Below, piece after piece: positions 50,501 to 59,982 of a stretch of 64,000 nt of DNA. This DNA is from Paractinoplanes toevensis (lineage in GTDB: Bacteria; Actinomycetota; Actinomycetes; Mycobacteriales; Micromonosporaceae): NCBI RefSeq assembly GCF_018332695.1, contig NZ_BOQN01000070.1:56398-120397 (forward strand), read 5' to 3'. Numbering within the stretch: the stretch's first letter is position 1; each line of letters opens with the position of its first letter. A program made the position numbers and the translations under genes. The notes below the pieces were generated by a model. The model was not told the origin of the DNA. It saw nothing but the letters and a program-made list of their open reading frames with translations, and did not search any database.

Positions 50501-51084
50501 CGTTGCGGGCCGGGCGGGTGCTGGACGCCGGCTGCGGGACCGGGAACCTGACCCGGGCGCTGCGGCAGCGGGAGCCGGGCGAGATCGTCGCGGTGGACAT
50601 GTCGCCGGTGATGCTGAAGCGGGCGCGGCGCAAGAATCCCCGGGTCACTCACCTGCGCGTCGATCTGAACGGCGACCTGGCCGCGCTGCCCGGGCAGTTC
50701 GACGCGATCGTGTGCGGGAACGTGCTCTACGCGCTGGCCGACCCGGCCCGGTCGATGGCCCGGCTCCGGGAACGGCTGGCACCGGGCGGGCGGCTCGTGG
50801 TCACCACCCCGCGCGACGGGGCCGGCACCGGGGTGATCCTGCGTGACCACATCCGATCACGGGGTGTGCTCTCGCTCGGGCGGATCATCCTGCCGCTGCT
50901 CGTCGTCGGAGTGATCAACGTGCGGCTGCTGCGCAACTCGGCGCACCACTTCCTGACCCGCGACGAGCTGCGCGACGTGCTGGGCACCGACGACATCCGG
51001 CCGACCTACAGCTCCCAGGCGTGGCTGGCGGTCTCAGTAGCGGAAGGTGCCGACCAGCGCGGTCAGGTCGGCCGCCAGCTTTGA
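50485..51084 (+). pseudogene. 5'-truncated class I SAM methyltransferase
   Basis: From AGRVLDAGCGTGNLTRALRQ (SAM motif I) onward this reads as a normal class I methyltransferase, with EIVAVDMSPVMLKRARRK and FDAIVCGNVLYALADPARSM and a C-terminal hydrophobic stretch. The roughly 40 residues that should precede motif I are absent, replaced by sequence antisense to the LLM remnant. GTG codons at 50485 or 50497 could initiate a shortened protein, so some product is possible. The stop lies 51 bases inside the convergent chemotaxis receptor, suggesting the original end was also disturbed. Confidence 0.65.
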
Positions 51085-52950
51085 CAGGTTGGTGGCGGCC
51101 AGCTGGGTGGTGCCGGCGACGTCCGCGGTCGACGACGCCACATCGGCCACACCGGTGATCGTGTGCGCCACGTCCCCGCTGTTCGCGGCGGCCTCGGTCA
51201 CCGTGCGGCTCATCTCCGCGGTCGTCGCGGTCTGCTCCTCCACCGCCGAGGCGATCGTCGTCGTGTAGTCGCCGATCTGCGTGATGACCTGCGCGATCTC
51301 ACCGATCGCCGCGGCCGCCGACGCGCTCGACTGCTGGATCGCGGTGATCCGGGCGGTGATCTGCTCGGTCGCCTTGGCCGTCTCCTGGGACAGGTCCTTG
51401 ACCTCGGAGGCCACCACCGCGAACCCCTTGCCCATGTCACCGGCCCGGGCGGCCTCGATGGTCGCGTTCAGAGCCAGCAGATTGGTCTGCTCGGCGATCG
51501 CGGTGATCAGCGCGACCACCTCGGTGACCTCGGCGGTCGCCGTGCCGAGGGCGGCGACCTCGACGTTGGTGCGCTCGGCGACGTTCATCGCCTGGGCCGC
51601 GACCTGCGCCGCCTGGGCCGCGTTCGACGAGATCTCACCGATCGACGCGCTCATCTGCTCGGCGCCGGCCGCGATCGAATGCACGCCCGCGTTGACCTGC
51701 TCGCTGGCCGTGCGGGCGGTCACCGCGCGGTCCGAGGCGTTCGCGGCGCCGGACTGGAGCTGGGTGCTGACGTCGTTCAGGTCCCGGGCTGCCGCGGTGA
51801 GCAGGCCGGTGGACTCGGCGATACCGCGGATCGTGGTCGCGACCTTCTCCACGAACCGGTTGAACGCGTCGGCCAGCTGCCCGGCCTCGTCGTCGCGGGC
51901 CACCGTCACCCGCTGGGTCAGATCGCCGTCGCCGTGCGAGATCTCCCGCATCCGGTCACGCAGCCGCTCGATCGGCCGCACGATCGTGCGGGCCAGGAAG
52001 AAGGCCGCCGCCCCGGCGATCAGCACGGCGACCACGGTGATCACGATGCTGACCCGCTGAGTGGTGTTCGCGGCGGCCAGGATCGTGCCGGTCGGCACCG
52101 ACACCACCAGCGTCCAGGTGTCGCTCTCGCCCAGCGGCACGGCCGCGGCCACCTGCAGCGTCTCGGTGCCGCCGACGTCGACCACCCGCCGGCTGCCGGC
52201 CGTCAGCTTCTCCGCCACCGAGTCGTCGCCGGCCACCCGGGTGCCCGCGGTGCTGAACAGGGTGGCGGTGCCCGTCCCGAACGGCCTGATCCCGGCCACC
52301 AGCGTCTGCAGGGTGGTCAAGGCCATGTCAACCCCGGAAACCCCGCTGAGTACGCCGTCGCGCAGGATCGGCACCGCCACCGAGGTCATCAGCACGTCCT
52401 TGCCGCCCACCTGGTACGTGTACGGCTCGATGATCTTCTCGGCCCCGGTGTTCTTCGGGATCAGGTAGTAGTCGCCGGTGCCCTCGACGGTGTAGTCGGT
52501 CAGCGGGGCGAGACTGAGCGTGCTGCCGTCGCGGTACCAGTACGGGACGAACCGGCCGGTGGCGTCGTGGCCGGTCTTGTTGCGGTAACTCCTGTCCCGG
52601 CCGTCGAACGCGTTCGGCTCCCAGCCGGTCCAGACCCCCAGGTAATCGGTGTGCGCCGCGAGCACGGCCCGCAGCTCGGCCGACGCGATCTTGCGGCTGC
52701 CGCCGTTCGCGGACAGCGCGGCGGTGGCCTGCGCGACGTCACGGGCGGTGCCGAGGCCGCTCTGCACGACCTCCTGGACCTGGGTGGCGTTGCGCTCGGC
52801 GACCTCACCGGCGTATGCGAAACCGGTCTTCCGGGCGTCGTCGGCGTTGCGGCTGGTGATGTACCAGACCACCACCAACATGGAGACGACCAGCATCAAC
52901 ACCATCGAGGTGATGATCCGTACCTTGATCGTGAACCGGAACCGGCGCAC
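51034..52950 (-). CDS. Methyl-accepting chemotaxis protein
   Basis: A 638-residue chemoreceptor. TM1 is about residues 10-32, followed by an external dCache sensor (about 35-290, with WTGWEPNAFDGRDRSYRNKT typical of dCache_1), TM2 about 300-322, HAMP, and a cytoplasmic coiled coil with the kinase-contact hairpin TAIAEQTNLLALNATIEAAR then AGDMGKGFAVVASEV. It signals to CheA/CheW. No other che gene is nearby. In high-GC actinobacteria chemoreceptors occur mainly in genera with motile spores, such as Actinoplanes. The start is GTG at 52950. Confidence 0.93.
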   Translation of the reverse strand: MRRFRFTIKVRIITSMVLMLVVSMLVVVWYITSRNADDARKTGFAYAGEVAERNATQVQEVVQSGLGTARDVAQATAALSANGGSRKIASAELRAVLAAHTDYLGVWTGWEPNAFDGRDRSYRNKTGHDATGRFVPYWYRDGSTLSLAPLTDYTVEGTGDYYLIPKNTGAEKIIEPYTYQVGGKDVLMTSVAVPILRDGVLSGVSGVDMALTTLQTLVAGIRPFGTGTATLFSTAGTRVAGDDSVAEKLTAGSRRVVDVGGTETLQVAAAVPLGESDTWTLVVSVPTGTILAAANTTQRVSIVITVVAVLIAGAAAFFLARTIVRPIERLRDRMREISHGDGDLTQRVTVARDDEAGQLADAFNRFVEKVATTIRGIAESTGLLTAAARDLNDVSTQLQSGAANASDRAVTARTASEQVNAGVHSIAAGAEQMSASIGEISSNAAQAAQVAAQAMNVAERTNVEVAALGTATAEVTEVVALITAIAEQTNLLALNATIEAARAGDMGKGFAVVASEVKDLSQETAKATEQITARITAIQQSSASAAAAIGEIAQVITQIGDYTTTIASAVEEQTATTAEMSRTVTEAAANSGDVAHTITGVADVASSTADVAGTTQLAATNLSKLAADLTALVGTFRY

Positions 52951-52980
52951 CCGAACCCCCTACCGCGGGACAGACGACAC

Positions 52981-53709
52981 CTAACTGTTCGGCACGGCGC
53001 GCGAATGACTGAACGGCTTCGCCCAGACCGATACATGGTCGGTGCTCGCCGCGGTGAACGGGGCGCGGTGCCAGTCCGACCAGCGCTCCCGCAGGCGGAG
53101 CCCGGCGATCCGGGCCATCAGATCCAGCTCGGCCGGCCAGACGTAGCGGTGCGGCGAGGAAAACTCGCGCTGCTCGCCGTCGATGATCCACCGGTGACGG
53201 GACACCGCGATCTGGGTGGCCAGGTCGTACTCCTCGACGCCGAGATGCTCCGGCGTCTCGGCGAAGACCCGGTCCCGCAGCCGGGGGATGTAATTCTCGA
53301 CGACAAAGCATCCGCCGGGGCGCAGGTGTGCCGCGGCGTTCTCGAAGGCCCGCACCTGCTCGTCCTGGGTGACCAGGTTCGTGATCGTGTTCCGCAGCAG
53401 ATAGACGATGTCGAACGTCCTTGTCATGTGGGCGGTCGCGTAATCGCCCACGAGCACCTCGACGCCGGTGCCGTCCAGATGGGCGGCCATGGCGGGGGAG
53501 AGCTCCATCCCGTACACCTCGAGCCCTTGATCTTGCAGGGGGATGGCGATGCGGCCGGTGCCGACGCCGAATTCCAGGGCTGAGCCGCCGCCGGGCGCCA
53601 GCCCGGCGAGGAAGCCCACCGTGGCGCCGATCAGCGCCGGGTCGAACAGCTCCGGCCACAGGGTGGCGTAGTGCGCGGCGATCCACTCGCCGAAGTGAGT
53701 CTCGGCCAT
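52981..53709 (-). CDS. Class I SAM-dependent methyltransferase
   Basis: A 242-residue protein with SAM motif I ALEFGVGTGRIAIPL, the acidic EVYGMELSPAMAAHL and RTFDIVYLLRNTITNLVTQD, all intact. The rest resembles small-molecule methyltransferases of actinomycetes. The ATG at 53709 is used because the frame upstream is low-complexity; an ATG at 53898 directly after GGAGG is possible. Substrate unknown. Confidence 0.83.
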   Translation of the reverse strand: MAETHFGEWIAAHYATLWPELFDPALIGATVGFLAGLAPGGGSALEFGVGTGRIAIPLQDQGLEVYGMELSPAMAAHLDGTGVEVLVGDYATAHMTRTFDIVYLLRNTITNLVTQDEQVRAFENAAAHLRPGGCFVVENYIPRLRDRVFAETPEHLGVEEYDLATQIAVSRHRWIIDGEQREFSSPHRYVWPAELDLMARIAGLRLRERWSDWHRAPFTAASTDHVSVWAKPFSHSRAVPNS

Positions 53710-54055
53710 GCGATCAGTCTGCCGGCCCAGGGACCGGTCGTGTCCGACCTCGACCCTCGTGGCCGGCCTGTGTCCAGGCTGCCCGGTCCCGGTCGCCGAT
53801 CCGGTGGAACCAGCCGCCGATGCCCTCCTCGCCGGTCGGGTCCTGCCGGACACGCTGCCGGAGGTCCGGTACGAGGAGGCGGATAACCTCAGCGACATCC
53901 TCCGATGGTTACCGGGTTGTTGATCTGTGGTCTAGGCAACGTCCGACAGGAATGTTTCCATCTGTACGTACCGCGGACGCCTGTCCGCAACTATGCACTC
54001 CCATGATCCACCCAGCGCGCACCGGTTGCGGTCGCGCAGAAGGAGGACACCAACA
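53710..54055. other. 346-base spacer without a supported gene
   Basis: The spacer separates the methyltransferase from the divergent ABC importer. A plus-strand frame to 53923 has high GC at third positions but no recognised domain or ribosome site. The right third holds the promoter region of the importer and its AAGGAGGA site at 54040. No tRNA or riboswitch pattern was seen. Confidence 0.5.
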
Positions 54056-55177
54056 GTGCGCACCCCTGTCGGCCGTACCCTGGCCGTTGTCATTGCCGCC
54101 ACCACGGCCGTCGCCGTCGCGGCCTGCTCGCCGCCGGAGAAGAAGAAGGACGAGGCCGCCGGTAGCGCCGCCACCGCCACCAGCGCCGCCGACCTCGGCG
54201 GGCTCGATGCCCTGATCGCCGCGGCCAAGAAGGAGGGCGAGCTCAACGTCATCGCGCTGCCGCCGACCTGGGCGAACTACGGCGAGATCATCAAGGCCTT
54301 CGGCGACAAGTACGGCATCAAGGTCAACTCGGCCCAGCCGGACGGCTCCAGCCAGGACGAGATCAACGCCGCCAACCAGCTCAAGGGCCAGGACAAGGCG
54401 CCGGACGTGTTCGACCTCGGCGGATCCGTCGCCTCGGCCAACACGGCGATGTTCGCGCCGTACAAGGTCGCCACGTTCGCCGACGTCCCGGACGCCCTCA
54501 AGGAGGCCGCCGGCACCTGGGTCAACGACTACGGCGGCTACATGTCGATCGGCTACGACAGCGCCAAGGTCCCGGCCCCGACCAGCGTGGCCGACCTGCT
54601 GAAGCCTGCGTACAAGGGCAAGGTCGCGCTGAACGGTGACCCGACGCAGGCCGGTGCCGCGTTCGGTGGCGTGCAGATGGCCGCGATCGCCAACGGCGGT
54701 TCGGCCGACGACATCACCAAGGGTGTCGAGTTCTTCGGCAGCCTCAAGAAGGCCGGCAACTTCCTGCCGGTCGACCCGACCGCCGCGACCATCGAGTCCG
54801 GACAGACCCCCGTCGTGTTCGACTGGGACTACCTGAACGTCGCCGAGGCCGCCAAGGTCAAGACCTGGAAGACGTTCGTGCCGTCCGGCGCGGTGCTCGG
54901 CTCGTACTACGTGCAGGCGATCAGCAAGGACGCCCCGCACCCGGCCGCCGCGCGGCTGTGGGAGGAGTTCCTCTACTCCGACGACGGCCAGAACCTGTGG
55001 CTGAAGGGCGGAGCCCGCCCGGTCCGCGCCGAGGCCATGCAGAAGGCCGGCACGATCGACGCGACCGCGTTCGCCGCGCTGCCGAAGATCGAGGGCACCC
55101 CGGTCGTCCCGACCGAGGCGCAGAACACCAAGGCCAAGGAATACCTGACGGCGAACTGGGCCAAGACCGTTGGCTAG
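54056..55177 (+). CDS. ABC importer substrate-binding lipoprotein
   Basis: A 373-residue binding protein of the iron/phosphonate/polyamine class (SBP_bac_6/13-like). Its signal peptide ends at the lipobox VAAC (Cys24), followed by a charged linker and a two-lobed domain with IAAAKKEGELNVIALPPTWA and APDVFDLGGSVASANTAMFA. It starts with GTG at 54056 after AAGGAGGA. It is the first gene of a four-gene importer joined by overlaps. The absence of a Tyr pair argues against iron. Polyamines or 2-aminoethylphosphonate are possible ligands but unproven. Confidence 0.87.
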   Translation: MRTPVGRTLAVVIAATTAVAVAACSPPEKKKDEAAGSAATATSAADLGGLDALIAAAKKEGELNVIALPPTWANYGEIIKAFGDKYGIKVNSAQPDGSSQDEINAANQLKGQDKAPDVFDLGGSVASANTAMFAPYKVATFADVPDALKEAAGTWVNDYGGYMSIGYDSAKVPAPTSVADLLKPAYKGKVALNGDPTQAGAAFGGVQMAAIANGGSADDITKGVEFFGSLKKAGNFLPVDPTAATIESGQTPVVFDWDYLNVAEAAKVKTWKTFVPSGAVLGSYYVQAISKDAPHPAAARLWEEFLYSDDGQNLWLKGGARPVRAEAMQKAGTIDATAFAALPKIEGTPVVPTEAQNTKAKEYLTANWAKTVG

Positions 55178-56045
55178 TCAGGCCGTAGCGGCCCCGCGGC
55201 GCAGGCCGCGGGGCACCGCCCTGCTGGGGACGGTGCCGTTCTTCGCGTACGTGACGATCTTCCTGATCATCCCGACGCTGGTCGTGGTGATCGGGGCGTT
55301 CGCCGGTGACGACGGCGGGGTCAGTCTCGCCAACGTCCGGGCGCTGACCAACGACTACATCCTGGACGCGTTCGGGCGCAGCATCGTGCTGTCCGCGGTG
55401 AGCGCCCTGATCGGCGCGATCGGCGGGGCCCTTCTCGCGTACGCCCTGGTCACCGCCGGGGGAACGATCAGGCGCATCGTCACCTCGGCGGCCGGCGTTC
55501 TCGCGCAGTTCGGCGGTGTCACCCTGGCGTTCGCGTTCCTGGCGACGATCGGCCTGAGCGGTTTCGTCACGGTGTGGCTCAAGGACCATCTGAGCCTGGA
55601 CATCTACTCCGGCGGCGTCTGGCTGTTCGAGCTGCCCGGACTGATCCTGGTCTACACGTACTTCCAGATCCCGCTGATGCTGATCGTGTTCCTGCCGGCC
55701 TTGGACGGCATCCGTCCGCAGTGGCGGGAGGCGTGCGAGAACCTCGGCGCGACCACCTGGCAGTACTGGACCCGGGTCGCCGGGCCGCTGCTCGCACCGG
55801 CCTTCCTCGGTTCCACGCTGCTGCTGTTCGCCAACGCCTTCTCGGCCTACGCGACGGCCGCCGCCCTGGTCAGCCAGGGCAGCCCGATCATCCCGTTGCA
55901 GATCCGCGGTGCCCTGACCAGCGAGGTCGTCCTCGGCCAGCAAAATCTGGGCAAGGCGATGGCGCTCGGCATGGTGATCGTGGTGGCGGTCGTGATGGGG
56001 CTCTACTCGCTGCTGGAGAGAAGGACCGCGAAATGGCTGGGGTGA
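55170..56045 (+). CDS. ABC importer permease 1
   Basis: A 291-residue permease with about six TM helices and the EAA-type loop (REACENLGATTWQYWTRVAG) that contacts the ATPase. The TTG start at 55170 overlaps the end of the binding-protein gene by eight bases. The pattern is that of PotB/CysU-family permeases, consistent with the binding protein and ATPase of the same operon. Confidence 0.87.
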   Translation: MASQAVAAPRRRPRGTALLGTVPFFAYVTIFLIIPTLVVVIGAFAGDDGGVSLANVRALTNDYILDAFGRSIVLSAVSALIGAIGGALLAYALVTAGGTIRRIVTSAAGVLAQFGGVTLAFAFLATIGLSGFVTVWLKDHLSLDIYSGGVWLFELPGLILVYTYFQIPLMLIVFLPALDGIRPQWREACENLGATTWQYWTRVAGPLLAPAFLGSTLLLFANAFSAYATAAALVSQGSPIIPLQIRGALTSEVVLGQQNLGKAMALGMVIVVAVVMGLYSLLERRTAKWLG

Positions 56046-56824
56046 TCGCGGCCCGGAGGCGGAGACAGCGCGTCTTCCGCTGGACCGTTCTCGTCGTACT
56101 CGGCATCTTCTTCCTGTTGCCGCTGGCCGCGATGCTCGAGTTCAGCACCCGCAACTCGGAGACGTGGCCGCTGCTGGTCAACTGGCCGAAACTCAGCGAC
56201 ACCTATCCCGACCTGGCCGAGGGCATCGTGTCCTCGCTGGAACAGGCCGCACTCACCGCGGTTCTGATGCTCGTGCTGCTCGTCCCGACCGCGATCTGGG
56301 TGCGGCTGCGCCTGCCCAGGCTGCGGCGGCTCGTCGAGTTCCTGTGCCTGCTGCCGCTGACCATTCCGGCGATCGTGCTGGTGGTGGGCCTCGCGCCGGT
56401 CTACGCCTGGGTCACGTACTTCCTCGGCGGTTCCTCGCTCACGCTGGTCTTCGCGTACACCATCCTGGTTCTGCCCTATGCCTACCGGGCCATCGACGCC
56501 GGCCTCTCGGCCATCGACGTCAAAACCCTCGCGGAGGCGGCCCGCAGCCTCGGCGCCGGCTGGACGACGGTGATCGTACGGGTGGTGCTGCCCAACATCC
56601 GCTCGGCCGTGCTGTCCGCCGCGTTCCTCACCGTCGCCCTGGTGCTCGGCGAGTTCACCATCGCGTCCCTGCTCAACCGCACCAACCTGCAGGTCTCCAT
56701 CGAGTTGCTCGGCAAGAGCAGCGCCACCATGTCGGTCGCGGTCTCCCTCGCCGCGCTGCTGCTGGCGTTCGTCCTGCTGATGCTGCTGTCGCTGGCCGGC
56801 GGTTCCAAGAAGGAGTCGAAATGA
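56033..56824 (+). CDS. ABC importer permease 2
   Basis: A 263-residue permease with about six TM helices and an EAA loop (AEAARSLGAGWTTVIVRVVL). It overlaps the preceding permease by 13 bases and the ATPase by four (ATGA). It belongs to the PotC/CysW side of the heterodimeric channel. A GTG at 56041 that also overlaps the upstream stop is an alternative start. Confidence 0.87.
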   Translation: MAGVIAARRRRQRVFRWTVLVVLGIFFLLPLAAMLEFSTRNSETWPLLVNWPKLSDTYPDLAEGIVSSLEQAALTAVLMLVLLVPTAIWVRLRLPRLRRLVEFLCLLPLTIPAIVLVVGLAPVYAWVTYFLGGSSLTLVFAYTILVLPYAYRAIDAGLSAIDVKTLAEAARSLGAGWTTVIVRVVLPNIRSAVLSAAFLTVALVLGEFTIASLLNRTNLQVSIELLGKSSATMSVAVSLAALLLAFVLLMLLSLAGGSKKESK

Positions 56825-57843
56825 CCGGCGTAGCCGTACACCTGGAAGGGCTGCGCCGCACGTTCGGTTCGGTGCACGCCCTGGACAACCTCGACCTGGA
56901 GATCGCGGCGGGCGAGCTGATCGCCCTGCTCGGTCCGTCCGGCTGCGGCAAGACCACCGCCCTGCGGGTGCTGGCCGGCCTGGAGGACGCCGACGGCGGA
57001 CGGGTGCTGGTCGGCGGCAAGGACGTCACCGCGCTGCCCGCCAACCGCCGCGACATGGGCATGGTGTTCCAGGCGTACAGCCTGTTCCCGCACCTGACCG
57101 CGGCGGAAAATGTGGAGTTCGGGCTGAAGCTGCGCGGCCGCCGCCGGGTCCCCGGCCGGGCCGCCGAGATGCTCGAACTGGTCGGCCTGTCGTCGCACGG
57201 CGGCCGCTACCCGCATCAGATGTCCGGCGGGCAGCAGCAGCGGGTGGCGCTCGCCCGCGCCCTCGCCATCGAACCGGCGGTGCTGCTGCTCGACGAGCCG
57301 CTGTCCGCCCTCGACGCCAAGGTCCGGGTCCAGCTCCGCGAGGAGATCAAACGGATCCAGACCGAGGTCGGCACCACCACCCTGTTCGTCACCCACGACC
57401 AGGAGGAGGCGCTGGCGGTCGCCGACCGGGTCGGCGTGATGCGGGCCGGCCGCCTGGAGCAGCTGGACACGCCGGCCGAGGTCTACCAGCGGCCGGTCAG
57501 CGCGTTCGTCGCCGACTTCGTGGGCCTGAGCAACCGGCTGCCCGGAACGGTCACCGGTCCGGTCATCTCCGTGCTGGGCACGGAGCTGCCGCTGGTCACC
57601 CCCGGTGCCGACGGTGCGGCCACTGCTTTGGTACGGCCGGAAGCGGTCGACGTGACACCGGCTCCGGACGGCGCCGGCCGCGTCCTGACCAGCAGTTTCC
57701 TGGGCCCGACCAGCCGGGTGATCGTGACCGTCGGAGAGACGCTGGTCGTTGCCCAGGTGGCCAGCTCGCAACTGCCCGCCCTGACTCCCGGAACCGCCGT
57801 CACCGTGAACTTCCACCCCGTACCCGTAGCCTTGGATCTCTGA
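56821..57843 (+). CDS. ABC importer ATPase (PotA/CysA family)
   Basis: A 340-residue ATPase with a complete set of motifs: Walker A GPSGCGKTT, Q-loop VFQAYSLFPHL, signature MSGGQQQRVALARAL, Walker B VLLLDEPLSALDAKVR and the H-loop FVTHDQEEALA. The C-terminal about 100 residues form a TOBE-type regulatory domain. It closes the overlapping four-gene importer operon. The class fits polyamine, phosphonate, sulfate or iron importers. Confidence 0.92.
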   Translation: MTGVAVHLEGLRRTFGSVHALDNLDLEIAAGELIALLGPSGCGKTTALRVLAGLEDADGGRVLVGGKDVTALPANRRDMGMVFQAYSLFPHLTAAENVEFGLKLRGRRRVPGRAAEMLELVGLSSHGGRYPHQMSGGQQQRVALARALAIEPAVLLLDEPLSALDAKVRVQLREEIKRIQTEVGTTTLFVTHDQEEALAVADRVGVMRAGRLEQLDTPAEVYQRPVSAFVADFVGLSNRLPGTVTGPVISVLGTELPLVTPGADGAATALVRPEAVDVTPAPDGAGRVLTSSFLGPTSRVIVTVGETLVVAQVASSQLPALTPGTAVTVNFHPVPVALDL

Positions 57844-57907
57844 GAAAGTCGTATCAGTTTCGCGTTTCGCCTGCGACGGGACATACCTGTTCGTACGGTC
57901 GGTAACC

Positions 57908-58723
57908 GTGCTGAAAAGACTGATTGCCGCCCTGCTCAGCGTGGTCGTCCCGGTAGCCGTCCTACCGGGGCGATCGGCCCTGGCCGCCCCCGCGGCGGTC
58001 CGCCCCGGTTCGGTGTGGCACGTGGTCGCCCCCGGCGAGACCATGCGCGGCATCGCCCGAGCGGCCGGCCTGCGCATGGCCGACATCGGCCGCTGGAACC
58101 AGATAGTCCCGCCCTACCCCGTGCACGTCGACGAAACACTGCGCCTGACCCCGCCGAGAGTGCAGCTGCGGGACTGGCGCACGCACGTCGACCTGGTCAC
58201 TCCGCCCATGGTCAACTGGAACCCGGCCAGCCGCTGCCCGGTGCCACCGGCCGCGCTGCGCAAGGTCTGGGTCTCCTACATCGACCTGCAGGGCAACTAC
58301 CACGACGGCAGCATCATCGTGCACCGCGACGTGGTCCCCCGAGTGCAGAAGATCTTCTTCACCCTGTTCCGCTGGCGCTACCGCATCATGGCGATGGCCC
58401 CCATGTCGGTGAACATGCCCGGCGAGCGAAACATGGGCATCGTGACGGCGGGTTACAGCTGCCGCCCGGTAGGCGGCACCACGGTCTGGTCGGAGCACGC
58501 CTACGGCACCGCGATCGACATCAACCCGCTGCAGAACCCGATGATCCGAGGCGGTTCAATCTCGCCGGAGGGCGGCCACCGCTACCTGAACCGCAGCAGC
58601 TACAACATCGGCATGATCCACGCCGAGGGGGCAGCGCGGGCCTTCACCCGGAACGGCTACTTCTGGGGCGGCCAGTGGCGAAGCCTGAAGGACTACATGC
58701 ACTTCAGCCTCACCAACCGCTAG
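57908..58723 (+). CDS. LysM-domain M15-type peptidoglycan peptidase
   Basis: A 271-residue secreted protein with a signal peptide (about residues 1-26), a LysM module (about 37-82, VWHVVAPGETMRGIARAAGL) and an M15-like zinc peptidase domain. The ligands are visible: SEHAYGTAIDINP (H197, D204) and DYMHF (H265). It probably trims cell-wall peptides as a D,D-carboxypeptidase or L-Ala-D-Glu type endopeptidase. It starts with GTG at 57908. Its last 14 bases overlap the convergent integrase chimera, the left border of the low-GC island. Confidence 0.87.
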   Translation: MLKRLIAALLSVVVPVAVLPGRSALAAPAAVRPGSVWHVVAPGETMRGIARAAGLRMADIGRWNQIVPPYPVHVDETLRLTPPRVQLRDWRTHVDLVTPPMVNWNPASRCPVPPAALRKVWVSYIDLQGNYHDGSIIVHRDVVPRVQKIFFTLFRWRYRIMAMAPMSVNMPGERNMGIVTAGYSCRPVGGTTVWSEHAYGTAIDINPLQNPMIRGGSISPEGGHRYLNRSSYNIGMIHAEGAARAFTRNGYFWGGQWRSLKDYMHFSLTNR

Positions 58724-59834
58724 TGACCTGGCCATCTGTAGATCGTCTGACCCGTTGGGCCGTGGCTGGGCCGTCGAACCCGTCCGGGCCGCGAAACAGC
58801 CCATCGAGCGCCCGACGCGCTCTTCCGGGGCTTTCGGGCATCAGATGTGCGTACACCCGCAACGTGAAGGCCGCGTCCGCGTGGCCCAGCCACTCTGCGA
58901 CCGCCTTGATGTTCTCGCCCGCGTCCAGCAGCACCGAGGCGTAGAAGTGCCGAAGCGCGTGCAGCCCGTTGCTGCGCCGGACCTCGACACCCGCACCTCG
59001 AGGCGCCGGATGCCATGCCGTGGCGGCGAACACGTGTTGCCGGAGCACGGTGCGGAGTGTCGTTGTGAAGACCAACGGCACGGTGACCGGATCCCCGAGC
59101 TTGGGATCTTCCCATGGCAGGGTCACTGGCGCCGGCGGGAAGGCGGCGAGGTGCCCCTGCACTGCCTCGGAGACGGACTCCGGCAGAGGTACCTGCCGTT
59201 CCTTGTCGTTCTTGGGCAGGCCGAAGACCATGCGACTGCCGACCCTCTTGACCTGCCGCCGGATCGTCAGCCAGCCACTATCGAAGTCGAAGTCCTCGGA
59301 TGACAAACCGAAGATTTCGCCGAGGCGGGCGCCGCACCCCGCGCCTACGTCGACAATGGGCCGGTAGTGCGGTCGAAGACCAGCCCGGGCAGAGGCAACT
59401 ACAGGCATTGTCCACGGCACGATTTTCGGCGAAACCGGCACCGGAGCGGTGACCGACTTCGCGGCACACGGATTCTTACCGATAAGCCCGTCGTCAACGG
59501 CCGCCGTGAGGATGAGTTTCTGTCGGAGGTGGAGGCCGACAAGAGCCGGGGTACCTACCTTGACCCGGCAGCGGGAAAGGCACTCGAACGCCACGTAGAT
59601 CATCACTCGACCCGTGTCCGGATGAACCCGTTCGCCGAGACTGCCGACCGACCGCAGTACGAGCCCGGTCTCCTCGAACGCCTCCCGGGCGGCCGCCTGC
59701 TCACCAGACTCACCGGGTTCGACCTTCCCAGCGGGGAACTGCCACGAGAGCCGGCCTTCTGCCACCGCCCGGCGGATCAGCAGAACCTTCCCGTCATCGA
59801 CCACTACGGCCGCCGCGACCTGGCCGTCGCTCAT
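58710..59834 (-). CDS. Chimera of a Nudix hydrolase and a 5'-truncated tyrosine integrase
   Basis: A 374-residue open frame made of two unrelated parts. Residues 1 to about 86 are the first half of a Nudix hydrolase, with a perfect Nudix box GKVEPGESGEQAAAREAFEE TG (residues 36-58). From about residue 92 the frame is the C-terminal part of a phage-type tyrosine recombinase (LILTAAVDDGLIGKNPC), with its catalytic residues intact: R170, H292, R295, H318 and Y328 (HALRH and WLGHADAAFTLRVYAHL). The integrase arm-binding N-terminus and the Nudix C-terminus are gone. The join is near 59570. Nudix activity is unlikely; recombinase activity is uncertain. Confidence 0.85.
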   Translation of the reverse strand: MSDGQVAAAVVVDDGKVLLIRRAVAEGRLSWQFPAGKVEPGESGEQAAAREAFEETGLVLRSVGSLGERVHPDTGRVMIYVAFECLSRCRVKVGTPALVGLHLRQKLILTAAVDDGLIGKNPCAAKSVTAPVPVSPKIVPWTMPVVASARAGLRPHYRPIVDVGAGCGARLGEIFGLSSEDFDFDSGWLTIRRQVKRVGSRMVFGLPKNDKERQVPLPESVSEAVQGHLAAFPPAPVTLPWEDPKLGDPVTVPLVFTTTLRTVLRQHVFAATAWHPAPRGAGVEVRRSNGLHALRHFYASVLLDAGENIKAVAEWLGHADAAFTLRVYAHLMPESPGRARRALDGLFRGPDGFDGPATAQRVRRSTDGQVTSGW

Positions 59835-59982
59835 GGACACCTGCCTAGCTCGGTTCGAGGGATGCTGACTCGCACACTGCCAGGACGGTCCTCACTCAAG
59901 ATCCCTGAGCTGCGATGCGCCTACCTGCCCAAACGTCGGTTGACATCCCGTGGTTCCCCGCTACACCCCGGATCTGACCGGC

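Noticed and set aside
53708..53923. Plus-strand frame with high third-position GC before the ABC importer
   Set aside because: The opposite strand is equally GC-biased in frame with the methyltransferase and no domain is recognised, so composition alone cannot support a gene.
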